Shown here piece by piece: positions 7,102-13,329 of a DNA stretch of 32,042 nucleotides. The stretch lies in the NCBI GenBank assembly GCA_002396335.1, contig DGXN01000018.1:3507-35548 (forward strand). Direction: 5' to 3'. Within the stretch, counting starts at the first letter, position 1; every line of letters begins with the position of its first letter. The position numbers and the translations under genes were made by a program. A model generated the notes under the pieces. The model saw only the letters and a list, made by a program, of their open reading frames with translations. It ran no database searches and was not told where the DNA came from. This DNA is from Bacteroidales bacterium UBA4231 (GTDB taxonomy: Bacteria; Bacteroidota; Bacteroidia; Bacteroidales; UBA932).

Positions 7102-7342
7102 AGGTAAAGTCCAAACACATACTTTTGGATGTGATCCCCGATAACGAAGAACTGGCCCTGAGCCTTAATGGAAAAAAGAAGCACATCGAAGACGCGGACT
7201 TTGCCGCCGCGTTCAAGACCTGCGGCGTTCCGGAAATCGTATTTGAGAGAATCAAGAAGAAATGCAACGTTCTTTCCTGTCCGAGGACCTCAAGGCCTCT
7301 TACGTTGACCTTCTGCACAGGCGAATGAAAGTGTAAGGAAAG

Positions 7343-7374
7343 GAGGCCGGCTCAAAATGGAATGAGCCGGCCTC
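7343..7374. terminator. Hairpin between hipA remnant and fimbrillin gene
   Basis: A perfect 12-base stem, GAGGCCGGCTCA (7343-7354) with TGAGCCGGCCTC (7363-7374), and an 8-base loop. It lies 6 bases after the end of the hip remnant and about 50 bases beyond the 3' end of the convergent fimbrillin gene. There is no long T run on either side, so it may act as a bidirectional terminator or as an RNA 3' end protector. Confidence 0.6.
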
Positions 7375-7421
7375 TGTTGTAGATTGACGGGGCGCAGGTT
7401 GGAAGGCACTCTCCCGGACGA

Positions 7422-8342
7422 TCAATCCATCGGATTGGCGGAAGAAATGTCGGAAAAGAGGCTGAAGGCCAGTTTGATGCTCGTGACGCGATCCTCCGGT
7501 GTATTGATTGCGGTTGTTTTGCTGTAGCTGTAAGTCTTTTTAGCTATTTTGTCCACGAGATACATCGTGTATCCCTTGCTTGAACTGTCGTACGCCCGCC
7601 AGAAACAGAATGCAATCCCGTCTGCATTGGAGACGCCACTGTTCCATCCGCTCGTGGCGATGCCGTTGCATTGGGAGCTTGCGGACGTGCTGATTCCACT
7701 TCCCGAGCAATATAATGCATCGGCATAATACACCTGATTGGGACCTGCGAATGTCAGGGCATAGCGGTCGGGGTCGGCGGTGTCAAGGCCTGTGATTACG
7801 ACCTGAAGCCGTGTGGCGAACTTCCAGCCGGAGATGGTTCCGCTCAGTGTCCGAGTTCCACTGTCATAATCGTATGCGATGGAATTGGCAAAGCATGTGA
7901 GGCTGGGCCTATAAGTCCAGGATTGGAGGCTCTTATCGGAAAACTTGAATTTCGTTCCGTCAGGATAATAGGCATACTGACTGTCTATGACGCTGGTAAA
8001 CATAGCGTTGGACGCCTCGTAAATGGCCTTGAAGGTGCCGCTGGCACTGAGCAGGTCTACGTCCACGTCGGATCCGGTCCATGCACCAGCAGTGTAGGTA
8101 AGAACGAGGTGAGGAAGCTCTTTCCAATAGGAGTAATGTCCGGCAGGGACATCATTGAACCAAATATTGATCTTGTCGCCTTCGGACCAGCCGGTCTTGA
8201 CGGCCTTGGTTTCCGGAGCAAGTCCGGCCACGTTGATATTGACGATAACCTTGTCGGAGGTAGTGTCCGTTTCGGTTTTTTGGCAGGACGCAGTAAGAAG
8301 GAGAGTTGCGGCTGCAACGGTAAGGAAAATGATTCTTTTCAT
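7422..8342 (-). CDS. Fimbrillin-family lipoprotein
   Basis: A 306-residue protein starting with MKRIIFLTVAAATLLLTASC, a lipoprotein signal peptide with Cys20. Start 8342 is chosen because an in-frame ATG further upstream lacks a signal sequence. After the signal comes ETKAVKTGWSEGDKINIWF, the TKA...GWxxGDxIxVW pattern found at the head of Bacteroidales fimbrillin-like (FimA/Mfa-related) shell proteins. The rest is rich in Ser, Thr, Tyr and beta-strand-like sequence. Such proteins are exported through the outer membrane and build pili or stay as surface lipoproteins. It is preceded by a tiny ORF related to that at 9222. No Mfa/Fim accessory genes are nearby, so pilus assembly is uncertain. Confidence 0.75.
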   Translation of the reverse strand: MKRIIFLTVAAATLLLTASCQKTETDTTSDKVIVNINVAGLAPETKAVKTGWSEGDKINIWFNDVPAGHYSYWKELPHLVLTYTAGAWTGSDVDVDLLSASGTFKAIYEASNAMFTSVIDSQYAYYPDGTKFKFSDKSLQSWTYRPSLTCFANSIAYDYDSGTRTLSGTISGWKFATRLQVVITGLDTADPDRYALTFAGPNQVYYADALYCSGSGISTSASSQCNGIATSGWNSGVSNADGIAFCFWRAYDSSSKGYTMYLVDKIAKKTYSYSKTTAINTPEDRVTSIKLAFSLFSDISSANPMD

Positions 8343-8355
8343 GGCTGATACACTT

Positions 8356-8496
8356 TTATTCTGTCCACGTATCTTCCGTGTTCCCTGCAAAAGGATCCGT
8401 AATGGTCACGGCGGAAACTGTAATACTCTGGCAAATCACTCCCTGTGATTCCATTTCCAGCACCTCGGTTTCGGGTGCAAAATAACGTTCTTTTTT
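8356..8496 (-). pseudogene. Tiny ORF related to the 9222 peptide, start codon lost
   Basis: On the minus strand the frame reads KKERYFAPETEVLEMESQ, then GVICQS and a Thr/Glu-rich tail ending WTE, with TAA at 8358-8356. It matches the peptide at 9222 (KERYFSPEIEVMEL, GVVCTS) over about 25 residues. Both lie directly upstream of a fimbrillin gene on the same strand. The codon that should be ATG is CTA (8499-8497), after a run of seven A, so translation could only start at an internal GTG or at ATG 8454-8452 (32 residues). It is either a decayed copy or one using another start. Confidence 0.5.
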
Positions 8497-8600
8497 TAGG
8501 GGACGGAAAATGTGGTTTCCGAGGCTGAGGAATGGTCAGATTACTGAAAAATCATTATTAAAATGTGGGCATGAAATTCCATATTTGCAGCGAAAACGAT

Positions 8601-9122
8601 ATGCCGATGTACTGGGTGCCCATAGTGATCCTGTATCTGGTCCTGATTCTTGGGGCCTGGTGGCTGCTTCGCAGAAACCGGCTGGACCATGAGGCGGAAG
8701 TTCAGATGCTGCGGCAGGAGATTGCGCGTCTGCGGGAGAAGATTGTTCTCATGACTCCAGCCAAACCGGAGCCCATTCCTTCTTTATCTCCGGCCGATTT
8801 GTTCCTGGTAGCAGTGCAAAACAAGGTGACAGAAGAAATGGCATCGGGCTCTGTGAGCGTGGAGGCCGTGTCGGCAGAAATGAATATGAGCACGCAGACT
8901 TTCCGGCGCCGGCTGCAAAGCGCAGCGGGGATTACACCCAAAGATTTCATCCTTTCCATCCAGATGAAGAAAGCGGGGACACTGCTCCTTCAGGAAAAAG
9001 AACTCCCCATTCAGGAAGTGGGCCGCCAATGTGGCTTTGACGATGCCAGCAGCTTTGCCCATGCCTTCAGCCGCTATTTCGGCTGTCCGCCTACCGATTA
9101 CCGGGAAAATGGTCAATTTTAA
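8601..9122 (+). CDS. Membrane-anchored AraC-type regulator
   Basis: About 173 residues from the ATG at 8601. An ATG at 8565 would add 12 residues but overlaps a likely -7 region (ATATTTG at 8581-8587), so the later start, directly before the membrane segment, is preferred. The order is: one membrane helix (MYWVPIVILYLVLILGAWWLL), a basic stop (RRNR), a coiled coil (HEAEVQMLRQEIARLREKI), a proline linker, and an AraC/XylS double HTH (about 78-173; NMSTQTFRRRL, IQEVGRQCGFDDASSFAHAF). There is no sensory domain. It resembles the last third of Bacteroidota TPR-membrane-AraC regulators. It sits between the two fimbrillin units, divergent to one and upstream of the other, and is their natural candidate regulator. 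Confidence 0.8.
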   Translation: MPMYWVPIVILYLVLILGAWWLLRRNRLDHEAEVQMLRQEIARLREKIVLMTPAKPEPIPSLSPADLFLVAVQNKVTEEMASGSVSVEAVSAEMNMSTQTFRRRLQSAAGITPKDFILSIQMKKAGTLLLQEKELPIQEVGRQCGFDDASSFAHAFSRYFGCPPTDYRENGQF

Positions 9123-9178
9123 CAAGTGCTGCGGCAAATTATGAAACATTTTGACAAGCCATTGCGCCCGGTTAACCT

Positions 9179-9186
9179 TAATTTTG
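9179..9186 (+). promoter_or_regulatory. -7 box for the tiny-ORF/fimbrillin unit
   Basis: TAATTTTG fits TAnnTTTG and lies 35 bases before the ATG at 9222. TTG at 9162-9164 and TTTG at 9150-9153 are the nearest -33 candidates, but the spacings (14 and 25) are off the usual 19-21. Help from an activator such as the upstream AraC protein would fit. Confidence 0.45.
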
Positions 9187-9221
9187 CAATCTGAGAAAAG
9201 TACAATTTAATTTTTATTGAT

Positions 9222-9335
9222 ATGAAAGAAAAAGAACGCTATTTTTCACCCGAAATCGAGGTGATGGAACTAAAACCCGAGGGCGTGGTCTGCACCAGCG
9301 GCGAACGCGAGGATTACACACCGATAGAATGGTAA
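9222..9335 (+). CDS. 37-residue peptide upstream of fimbrillin gene
   Basis: A very short gene: MKEKERYFSPEIEVMELK, then PEGVVCTSGE and the end PIEW. Support comes from the homologous frame at 8496-8356 on the other strand, in the same position relative to another fimbrillin gene, and from tight packing with the next gene: its stop (9333-9335) directly precedes that gene's AGGAGG. Similar tiny proteins with a pattern like PxxEVxELxxEGVxCxS occur before surface lipoprotein genes in Bacteroidales (recalled, not searched). It has no signal peptide. The single conserved Cys is its most striking residue. Function unknown; a leader peptide controlling translation of the next gene is one option. Confidence 0.6.
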   Translation: MKEKERYFSPEIEVMELKPEGVVCTSGEREDYTPIEW

Positions 9336-9341
9336 AGGAGG
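9336..9341 (+). promoter_or_regulatory. Strong Shine-Dalgarno site of the second fimbrillin gene
   Basis: A perfect AGGAGG ends 8 bases before the ATG at 9350. This is unusual in Bacteroidota, where such sites are rare and have little effect. It supports 9350 rather than the in-frame GTG at 9332-9334 or other upstream starts. Confidence 0.6.
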
Positions 9342-9349
9342 AAAAGATT

Positions 9350-10798
9350 ATGAAAAGAAACACTGCCAAATTGATCCTGCTGGCGGCCGCAGTCATTGCC
9401 GCATCCTGCGCCAAGGAGCCTGCCACCACTGAAGATATTGCACAAGGATACAAAATCAACATCGAGGCCGATTTCTCCGCTACGAAAGCCGTGGCGGACG
9501 GAGGGGCCGCAACATTTGCCGTCGGCGAACAGATCTGCGTCTACAACAAGACACAGAACGCGCTGGATGCGAACCTCCTTTCAGCCGCATCTGCCGGAGC
9601 CAACACGACCTTCTCCGGAACCCTGGCCGGCACCTATGCAGTCGGGGACGTGCTTCAGCTTTTCTACAATACAACTTCCGAAGTTGTTGACTATACCACG
9701 CAGGACGGAACCATCGGTGGTGTTGCCGATGTGGCGGTTGCCACCGTGTCCGTTACCGGCGTAAGCGGCGGGACCGTATCGACTGGCAAGGCCAGTTTCA
9801 CTAACCTGCAGAGCATCTTCAAATTCACCTTCAAGAACGGTACATCACCTCTGAATGTCCGGGCCGTGACCATCCGGTCCGCCGGAGGCAAACTGGTGGC
9901 AAAAGATGACCAGATTGCTGATACGAAGACCTACGGCGCGGTCAGCATCTCGAACGATGTTGCCCAGCCGGCTGTCTATGCGGCGTTGAAATTCGATGCA
10001 AACGCTTCCGATGTCATCAGTTTCACCCTGGTGGATGAGAACGGCATTCTCTATACGGGCACCAAGGCTGCACCCGCGGGTGGATTGGTGGACGGCAAAT
10101 TCTACACGTCTGTAGTTTCCGTGACTCCGACCGCGACGATGCCCTTCCCGTTCACCATATCAACCGGCCCTGCAACGGCCGCATATCTGGCCGCCGGAAA
10201 TCTGTATTACAAGGATGGCCAATATTCCTTCTACCCTTGCAAAGCTCCTTTCTACGAACCGAGCGAAAGCTTGTTGACCGCGGCGGAAAGAAGAGACCGC
10301 TCCTGGTTCCAGTGGAGCGTTGTGGACACGAAGTTTGCTTCCTCCGCAAGCACCCAGGATGTCTATTTCAACGGGACTGCTTCGAAGGGGTGGTTTGCGC
10401 TGACGAAAGACCAGGTTAACTGCCTTATCTCCGGGAGGTCAACACTCATGGACTCCGGCGTCGCCGCGATATACAAGGTGACAAATACAACTGGGATTTT
10501 GTTGCCTCCGGACAACGCCACCCCGGCGGATGTGGAAGGGCTTCTGAAAGATTCGAACAATTCTTTGACTGAACCCCAGGTGCTCCGGTACATCTCCAAG
10601 GGCTTTGCCTTTTTAAGGTGCAGCGGTTGGTATCATTCTGAAAATAGTTATAATATTGGGTCGAAGGGATACTACTGGACCGCGACTTCCTACTCGGATG
10701 CGAATGCTTATGAATGCCATTTCGATTCCAGCGTATTTCCGACTACTGGCAATCAGCCCAAGACGCAATATTTCCCCGTCCGCCTGGCTCACAACTAA
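9350..10798 (+). CDS. Fimbrillin-like lipoprotein with C-terminal lectin-like (FISUMP-type) domain
   Basis: About 482 residues. MKRNTAKLILLAAAVIAASC is a lipoprotein signal with Cys20. Start 9350 follows from the AGGAGG site and the signal. The N-terminal two thirds (TKAVADGGAATFAVGEQICVY and many short Gly/Thr/Val strands) resemble fimbrillin-family beta-sandwich domains. The last third (about 275-482) holds ILLPPDNATPADVE and GYYWTATSYSDANAYECHFD, ending PVRLAH. That pattern is like the Fibrobacter major-paralogue / C-type-lectin-like domains of Bacteroidota surface proteins. It is likely a surface-exposed or pilus-tip-like adhesin; this is inference. A hairpin follows at 10827. Confidence 0.72.
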   Translation: MKRNTAKLILLAAAVIAASCAKEPATTEDIAQGYKINIEADFSATKAVADGGAATFAVGEQICVYNKTQNALDANLLSAASAGANTTFSGTLAGTYAVGDVLQLFYNTTSEVVDYTTQDGTIGGVADVAVATVSVTGVSGGTVSTGKASFTNLQSIFKFTFKNGTSPLNVRAVTIRSAGGKLVAKDDQIADTKTYGAVSISNDVAQPAVYAALKFDANASDVISFTLVDENGILYTGTKAAPAGGLVDGKFYTSVVSVTPTATMPFPFTISTGPATAAYLAAGNLYYKDGQYSFYPCKAPFYEPSESLLTAAERRDRSWFQWSVVDTKFASSASTQDVYFNGTASKGWFALTKDQVNCLISGRSTLMDSGVAAIYKVTNTTGILLPPDNATPADVEGLLKDSNNSLTEPQVLRYISKGFAFLRCSGWYHSENSYNIGSKGYYWTATSYSDANAYECHFDSSVFPTTGNQPKTQYFPVRLAHN

Positions 10799-10826
10799 TC
10801 ACTTGATATAAGTGCCACTCGTCCAC

Positions 10827-10854
10827 CGCCGTCCCCTCTCCGGAAGGGATGGCG
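10827..10854 (+). terminator. Terminator-like hairpin after second fimbrillin gene
   Basis: CGCC-g-TCCC (10827-10835) pairs with GGGA-t-GGCG (10846-10854), with a 10-base loop and one G/T mismatch position. It is followed by GGTATTTTGTTG, a weak T-rich tail. It lies 28 bases after the stop and just before the shared promoter element. Confidence 0.5.
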
Positions 10855-10862
10855 GGTATTTT

Positions 10863-10919
10863 GTTGCCCCACCCCCGCGGGTGAACGCACCGGAGTATTG
10901 AAAAGAATTGCTACCTTTG
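10863..10919 (+). promoter_or_regulatory. Promoter/operator of the SDR-ALDH operon, copy B of a shared element
   Basis: A 57-bp stretch ending in TACCTTTG (10912-10919), 21 bases before the ATG at 10941. It matches the promoter of the TPR-LuxR gene (4648-4593, minus strand) in 52 of 57 positions. Orientation and distance to the start codon are the same in both, so the match is regulatory rather than coding. CCCGCGGG and the CCGGAGTATTG...AATTG block are candidate binding sites. Confidence 0.65.
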
Positions 10920-10940
10920 TCTCTGCTAAAACCTTAAACA

Positions 10941-11735
10941 ATGAAGATTCAAGGAAAAACCGTACTCATTACCGGAGGCTGCTCTGGGATTGGGAAAATC
11001 ATGGCGCGTCGCTGCCTGGAAAAAGGCGCCGCACAGGTCCTGATCTGGGACATCAACGAGGCCGCCATCGCCGCAACCGTCCAGGAGCTTTCCCCGAAAG
11101 GCCCCATCAAAGGCTTCCGGGCCGATATTTCCTCCCCGGAGTCCATCGACGCCGCCAAGGCCGCCACTGCGGCCGATGTGGACATCCTCATCAACAACGC
11201 CGGCATCATTACCAACAACAAAACCTTCGCCGAACAGACGGACAAGGACATCATCCGCACCATCGACATCAATACCAAGGGCGCCATGTTCGTCACCCTC
11301 CGCTACCTCTCCGACATGAAGGCGCGCTCAGCGGGCCATATCTGCAACATCACCTCGTCGGCCGGTATGCTGGCGCTTCCGAAAATGACGCTGTATGCCG
11401 CGTCCAAGTGGGCGGCCATCGGCTGGTCGGAAAGCCTGCGGATTGAGCTGGAGCGTGAAAAGAGCCCCGTCAGGGTAACCACCATCGCACCGTACTTTAT
11501 CAATACCGGCATGTTCGACGGCATCCGTTCGTTCTTCAGGATTCAAGATCCGGAAGTGGTGGCCCGCAAGACCCTCAGTGCCATAGAACGCAACCTGGGT
11601 TATCGCGGCATCCCTTTCAGCGAACACTTTATCCGCCTCATGCAGGGCATCGTACCGCACCGCCTGTTCAACTTCATTTTCGGCGACATCTGCGGCCTGT
11701 ATACCGTCATGGATCACTTTATCGGAAGAAAATAA
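10941..11735 (+). CDS. Short-chain dehydrogenase/reductase
   Basis: A 264-residue classical SDR. It has the cofactor loop TGGCSGIG (11-18), the acidic residue in WDIN (36-39) that favours NAD(H), ADIS (61-64), NNAG (85-88), the catalytic serine in ITSSAG (137-142), YAASK with Tyr152 and Lys156, and the APYFINTGMF segment after the active site. The length and the C-terminal part resemble retinol-dehydrogenase / 17-beta-HSD11-like SDRs that act on lipophilic alcohols. It is followed after one base by an aldehyde dehydrogenase. The two probably oxidise a long-chain or hydrophobic alcohol to the acid, or run in reverse; the substrate is not readable from sequence. The gene carries the shared 57-bp promoter. 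Confidence 0.88.
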   Translation: MKIQGKTVLITGGCSGIGKIMARRCLEKGAAQVLIWDINEAAIAATVQELSPKGPIKGFRADISSPESIDAAKAATAADVDILINNAGIITNNKTFAEQTDKDIIRTIDINTKGAMFVTLRYLSDMKARSAGHICNITSSAGMLALPKMTLYAASKWAAIGWSESLRIELEREKSPVRVTTIAPYFINTGMFDGIRSFFRIQDPEVVARKTLSAIERNLGYRGIPFSEHFIRLMQGIVPHRLFNFIFGDICGLYTVMDHFIGRK

Positions 11736-11736
11736 T

Positions 11737-13134
11737 ATGGCAATCGAAAACACATCTGCAGAAAGAATTCAGGAACTGGTTCAAAAGCAGCGGGCGTTCT
11801 ACGCCAGCGGCGCCACCCGTCCCGTCGCGTGGCGAAAAGCCCAGCTCAAGGCCTTTAACGCCGGACTCAAAAAGTGGGAGAAGCCCCTTTGTGACGCCCT
11901 TTGGGCCGACCTTCACAAAAGCTACGAAGAAGCCTTCATCACCGAAATCGGCCTCGTTTACGGGGAGATCGGGGAAGCGATAAAAAAGGTGGGGAAGTGG
12001 GCGCGGCGCAGACGCAGACCCACGCCTCTGACGGTGCTTCCGTCGGCCAGTTTCATTGTCCGGGAACCGCTGGGCTGCACCCTTATCGTGAGCCCGTGGA
12101 ACTACCCTGTGCAGTTGCTGCTGAACCCTTTGGTGGGGGCCATATCGGCGGGTTGTACAGCCATCCTGAAACCTTCGCCCTACGTGCCACGCGTGTCTGA
12201 AGTCATCGGGCAGATGATTGCCGACACTTTCCCGGAGGAGTATGTCGCCGTGGTGCAGGGCAACCGCCTGGTGAACGGCGAACTCTTCCGCCACCGATAC
12301 GACCTGGTGTTCCTCACCGGCAGTCCGTCGCTGGGGAAGATCGCCATGTCGGCCCAGGCGCAGTTCCTTACGCCGATGGTGCTGGAGCTGGGCGGCAAGA
12401 GTCCCTGTATCGTTGACAAGGATGCCAACCTCAAACTGGCCGCCCGCCGCATTGCGTGGGGCAAGTGCTTGAACAGCGGCCAGACCTGCATCGCCCCGGA
12501 CTATCTCTTCCTCCACGAGGACATCAAGGATGCCTTTGTCGATGCGTTTAAGCAGGAGCTGGCGGGCCTGTACCCGGACGGGACGGAGCACTCCGACAAG
12601 TTCGTGCACATTGTGAAGGAGTCGGCCTTCGACCGTTTGGAAGGTTATCTGAAAGACGGGGAAATCCTTGTCGGAGGCCGGCATGACAAAGAAACGCTCT
12701 GGTTCGAGCCCACCCTCCTCGGAAACGTGTCTCCGGACGCTCCCGTCATGCAGGAGGAAATCTTCGGCCCCATCTTCCCGGTCATGACCTTCAAGTCCCG
12801 TCAGGAGGTGGCAGACTTCGTCAATGCCCGTGAAAAACCCCTGGCGTTCTACTATTTCGGCAAAGGGGCCGATGGTTGGGACATCATCAGCCGCACCACG
12901 TCCGGCGGCGCCTGCATCAACGACACCATCATGCACATCGCCAACAGCAAGATTCCCTTTGGCGGCGTGGGGAACTCCGGCATGGGCAGTTATCACTCCG
13001 AGCGCAGTTTCCTCGCTTTCAGCCATGAACGCGCCGTCGTAAAGACGCCTACATGGATAGACCTCGGATTCCGCTACATGCCGTACAAACTGTTCGGCAT
13101 CATCAAGAAGATGCTTCTGCTCAATGCGCAATAA
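11737..13134 (+). CDS. Class 3-type aldehyde dehydrogenase
   Basis: A 465-residue NAD(P)-dependent aldehyde dehydrogenase of the ALDH3 / fatty-aldehyde type. Marks: IVSPWNYPVQLLLNPLVGA (117-135), the LTGSPSLGK cofactor segment (193-201), the general base Glu217 in LELGGKSPC, the nucleophile Cys251 in NSGQTCIAPDY, and EEIFGPIFPV (340-349). The length fits class 3 enzymes, which lack the N-terminal extension of class 1/2. The C-terminus YKLFGIIKKMLLLNAQ is amphipathic and could touch the membrane, as in fatty-aldehyde dehydrogenases. The gene lies one base behind the SDR gene and is followed by a terminator. Confidence 0.92.
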   Translation: MAIENTSAERIQELVQKQRAFYASGATRPVAWRKAQLKAFNAGLKKWEKPLCDALWADLHKSYEEAFITEIGLVYGEIGEAIKKVGKWARRRRRPTPLTVLPSASFIVREPLGCTLIVSPWNYPVQLLLNPLVGAISAGCTAILKPSPYVPRVSEVIGQMIADTFPEEYVAVVQGNRLVNGELFRHRYDLVFLTGSPSLGKIAMSAQAQFLTPMVLELGGKSPCIVDKDANLKLAARRIAWGKCLNSGQTCIAPDYLFLHEDIKDAFVDAFKQELAGLYPDGTEHSDKFVHIVKESAFDRLEGYLKDGEILVGGRHDKETLWFEPTLLGNVSPDAPVMQEEIFGPIFPVMTFKSRQEVADFVNAREKPLAFYYFGKGADGWDIISRTTSGGACINDTIMHIANSKIPFGGVGNSGMGSYHSERSFLAFSHERAVVKTPTWIDLGFRYMPYKLFGIIKKMLLLNAQ

Positions 13135-13138
13135 AAGC

Positions 13139-13169
13139 AAAAAAGACGGCCGTTAAGGTCGTCTTTTTT
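13139..13169. terminator. Bidirectional rho-independent terminator
   Basis: AAAAAAGAC (13139-13147) pairs with GTCTTTTTT (13161-13169), with an inner GC stem. A T run on the plus strand ends the SDR-ALDH operon, and the A run gives a U tail on the minus strand directly behind the tRNA-Leu gene. Confidence 0.85.
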
Positions 13170-13170
13170 G

Positions 13171-13253
13171 TGCGGGCGAGAAGAGTCGAACTTCCACGGG
13201 CTAATGCCCACCACCCCCTCAAAGTGGCGTGTCTACCATTTCACCACGCCCGC
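13171..13253 (-). tRNA. tRNA-Leu (anticodon GAG)
   Basis: An 83-base class II tRNA on the minus strand. The acceptor stem GCGGGCG pairs with CGCCCGC, with discriminator A at 13171. The D-arm has GGUAGACAC, the anticodon stem CCACU/GGUGG encloses loop UUGAGGG (anticodon GAG), the long variable arm is typical of Leu, and the T-loop is UUCGACU. CCA is not encoded. It stands alone with a terminator right behind it. Confidence 0.92.
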
Positions 13254-13329
13254 ATGTTTTTTGGGACTGCAAAGATAGGAAGCATTTTTGAAATCCCAAA
13301 ACTTTTTGGCAGTTTTTTTCTCCCTGCGC

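Larger units (their letters stand above)
6439..7336 (+). pseudogene. Remnant of a second, split HipB-HipS-HipT-like system
   Basis: Residues 1-54 of the open part (6439-6756) are a Y4mF/HipB-type helix-turn-helix (LRKAHGLTQVDLAMKSGVGL, then FVRELEQGKATVRMDKV). It is fused in frame to kinase sequence SQTTLTGVQPKLSLNLDKH and IVGLWGGYIFKPQTDRF, which normally begins the HipA/HipT kinase after a separate HipN gene. The fusion therefore marks a deletion of the middle gene and of the kinase N-terminus. After LP at about 6743 the homology stops. It resumes near 7108 with kinase C-terminal sequence (VIPDNEELALSLNGKKKHIE) and, after a frameshift near 7260, RSFLSEDLKASYVDLLHRRM, ending at TAA 7334-7336. 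The catalytic core is missing. The part fused to the HTH could still make a small DNA-binding protein. Confidence 0.75.
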
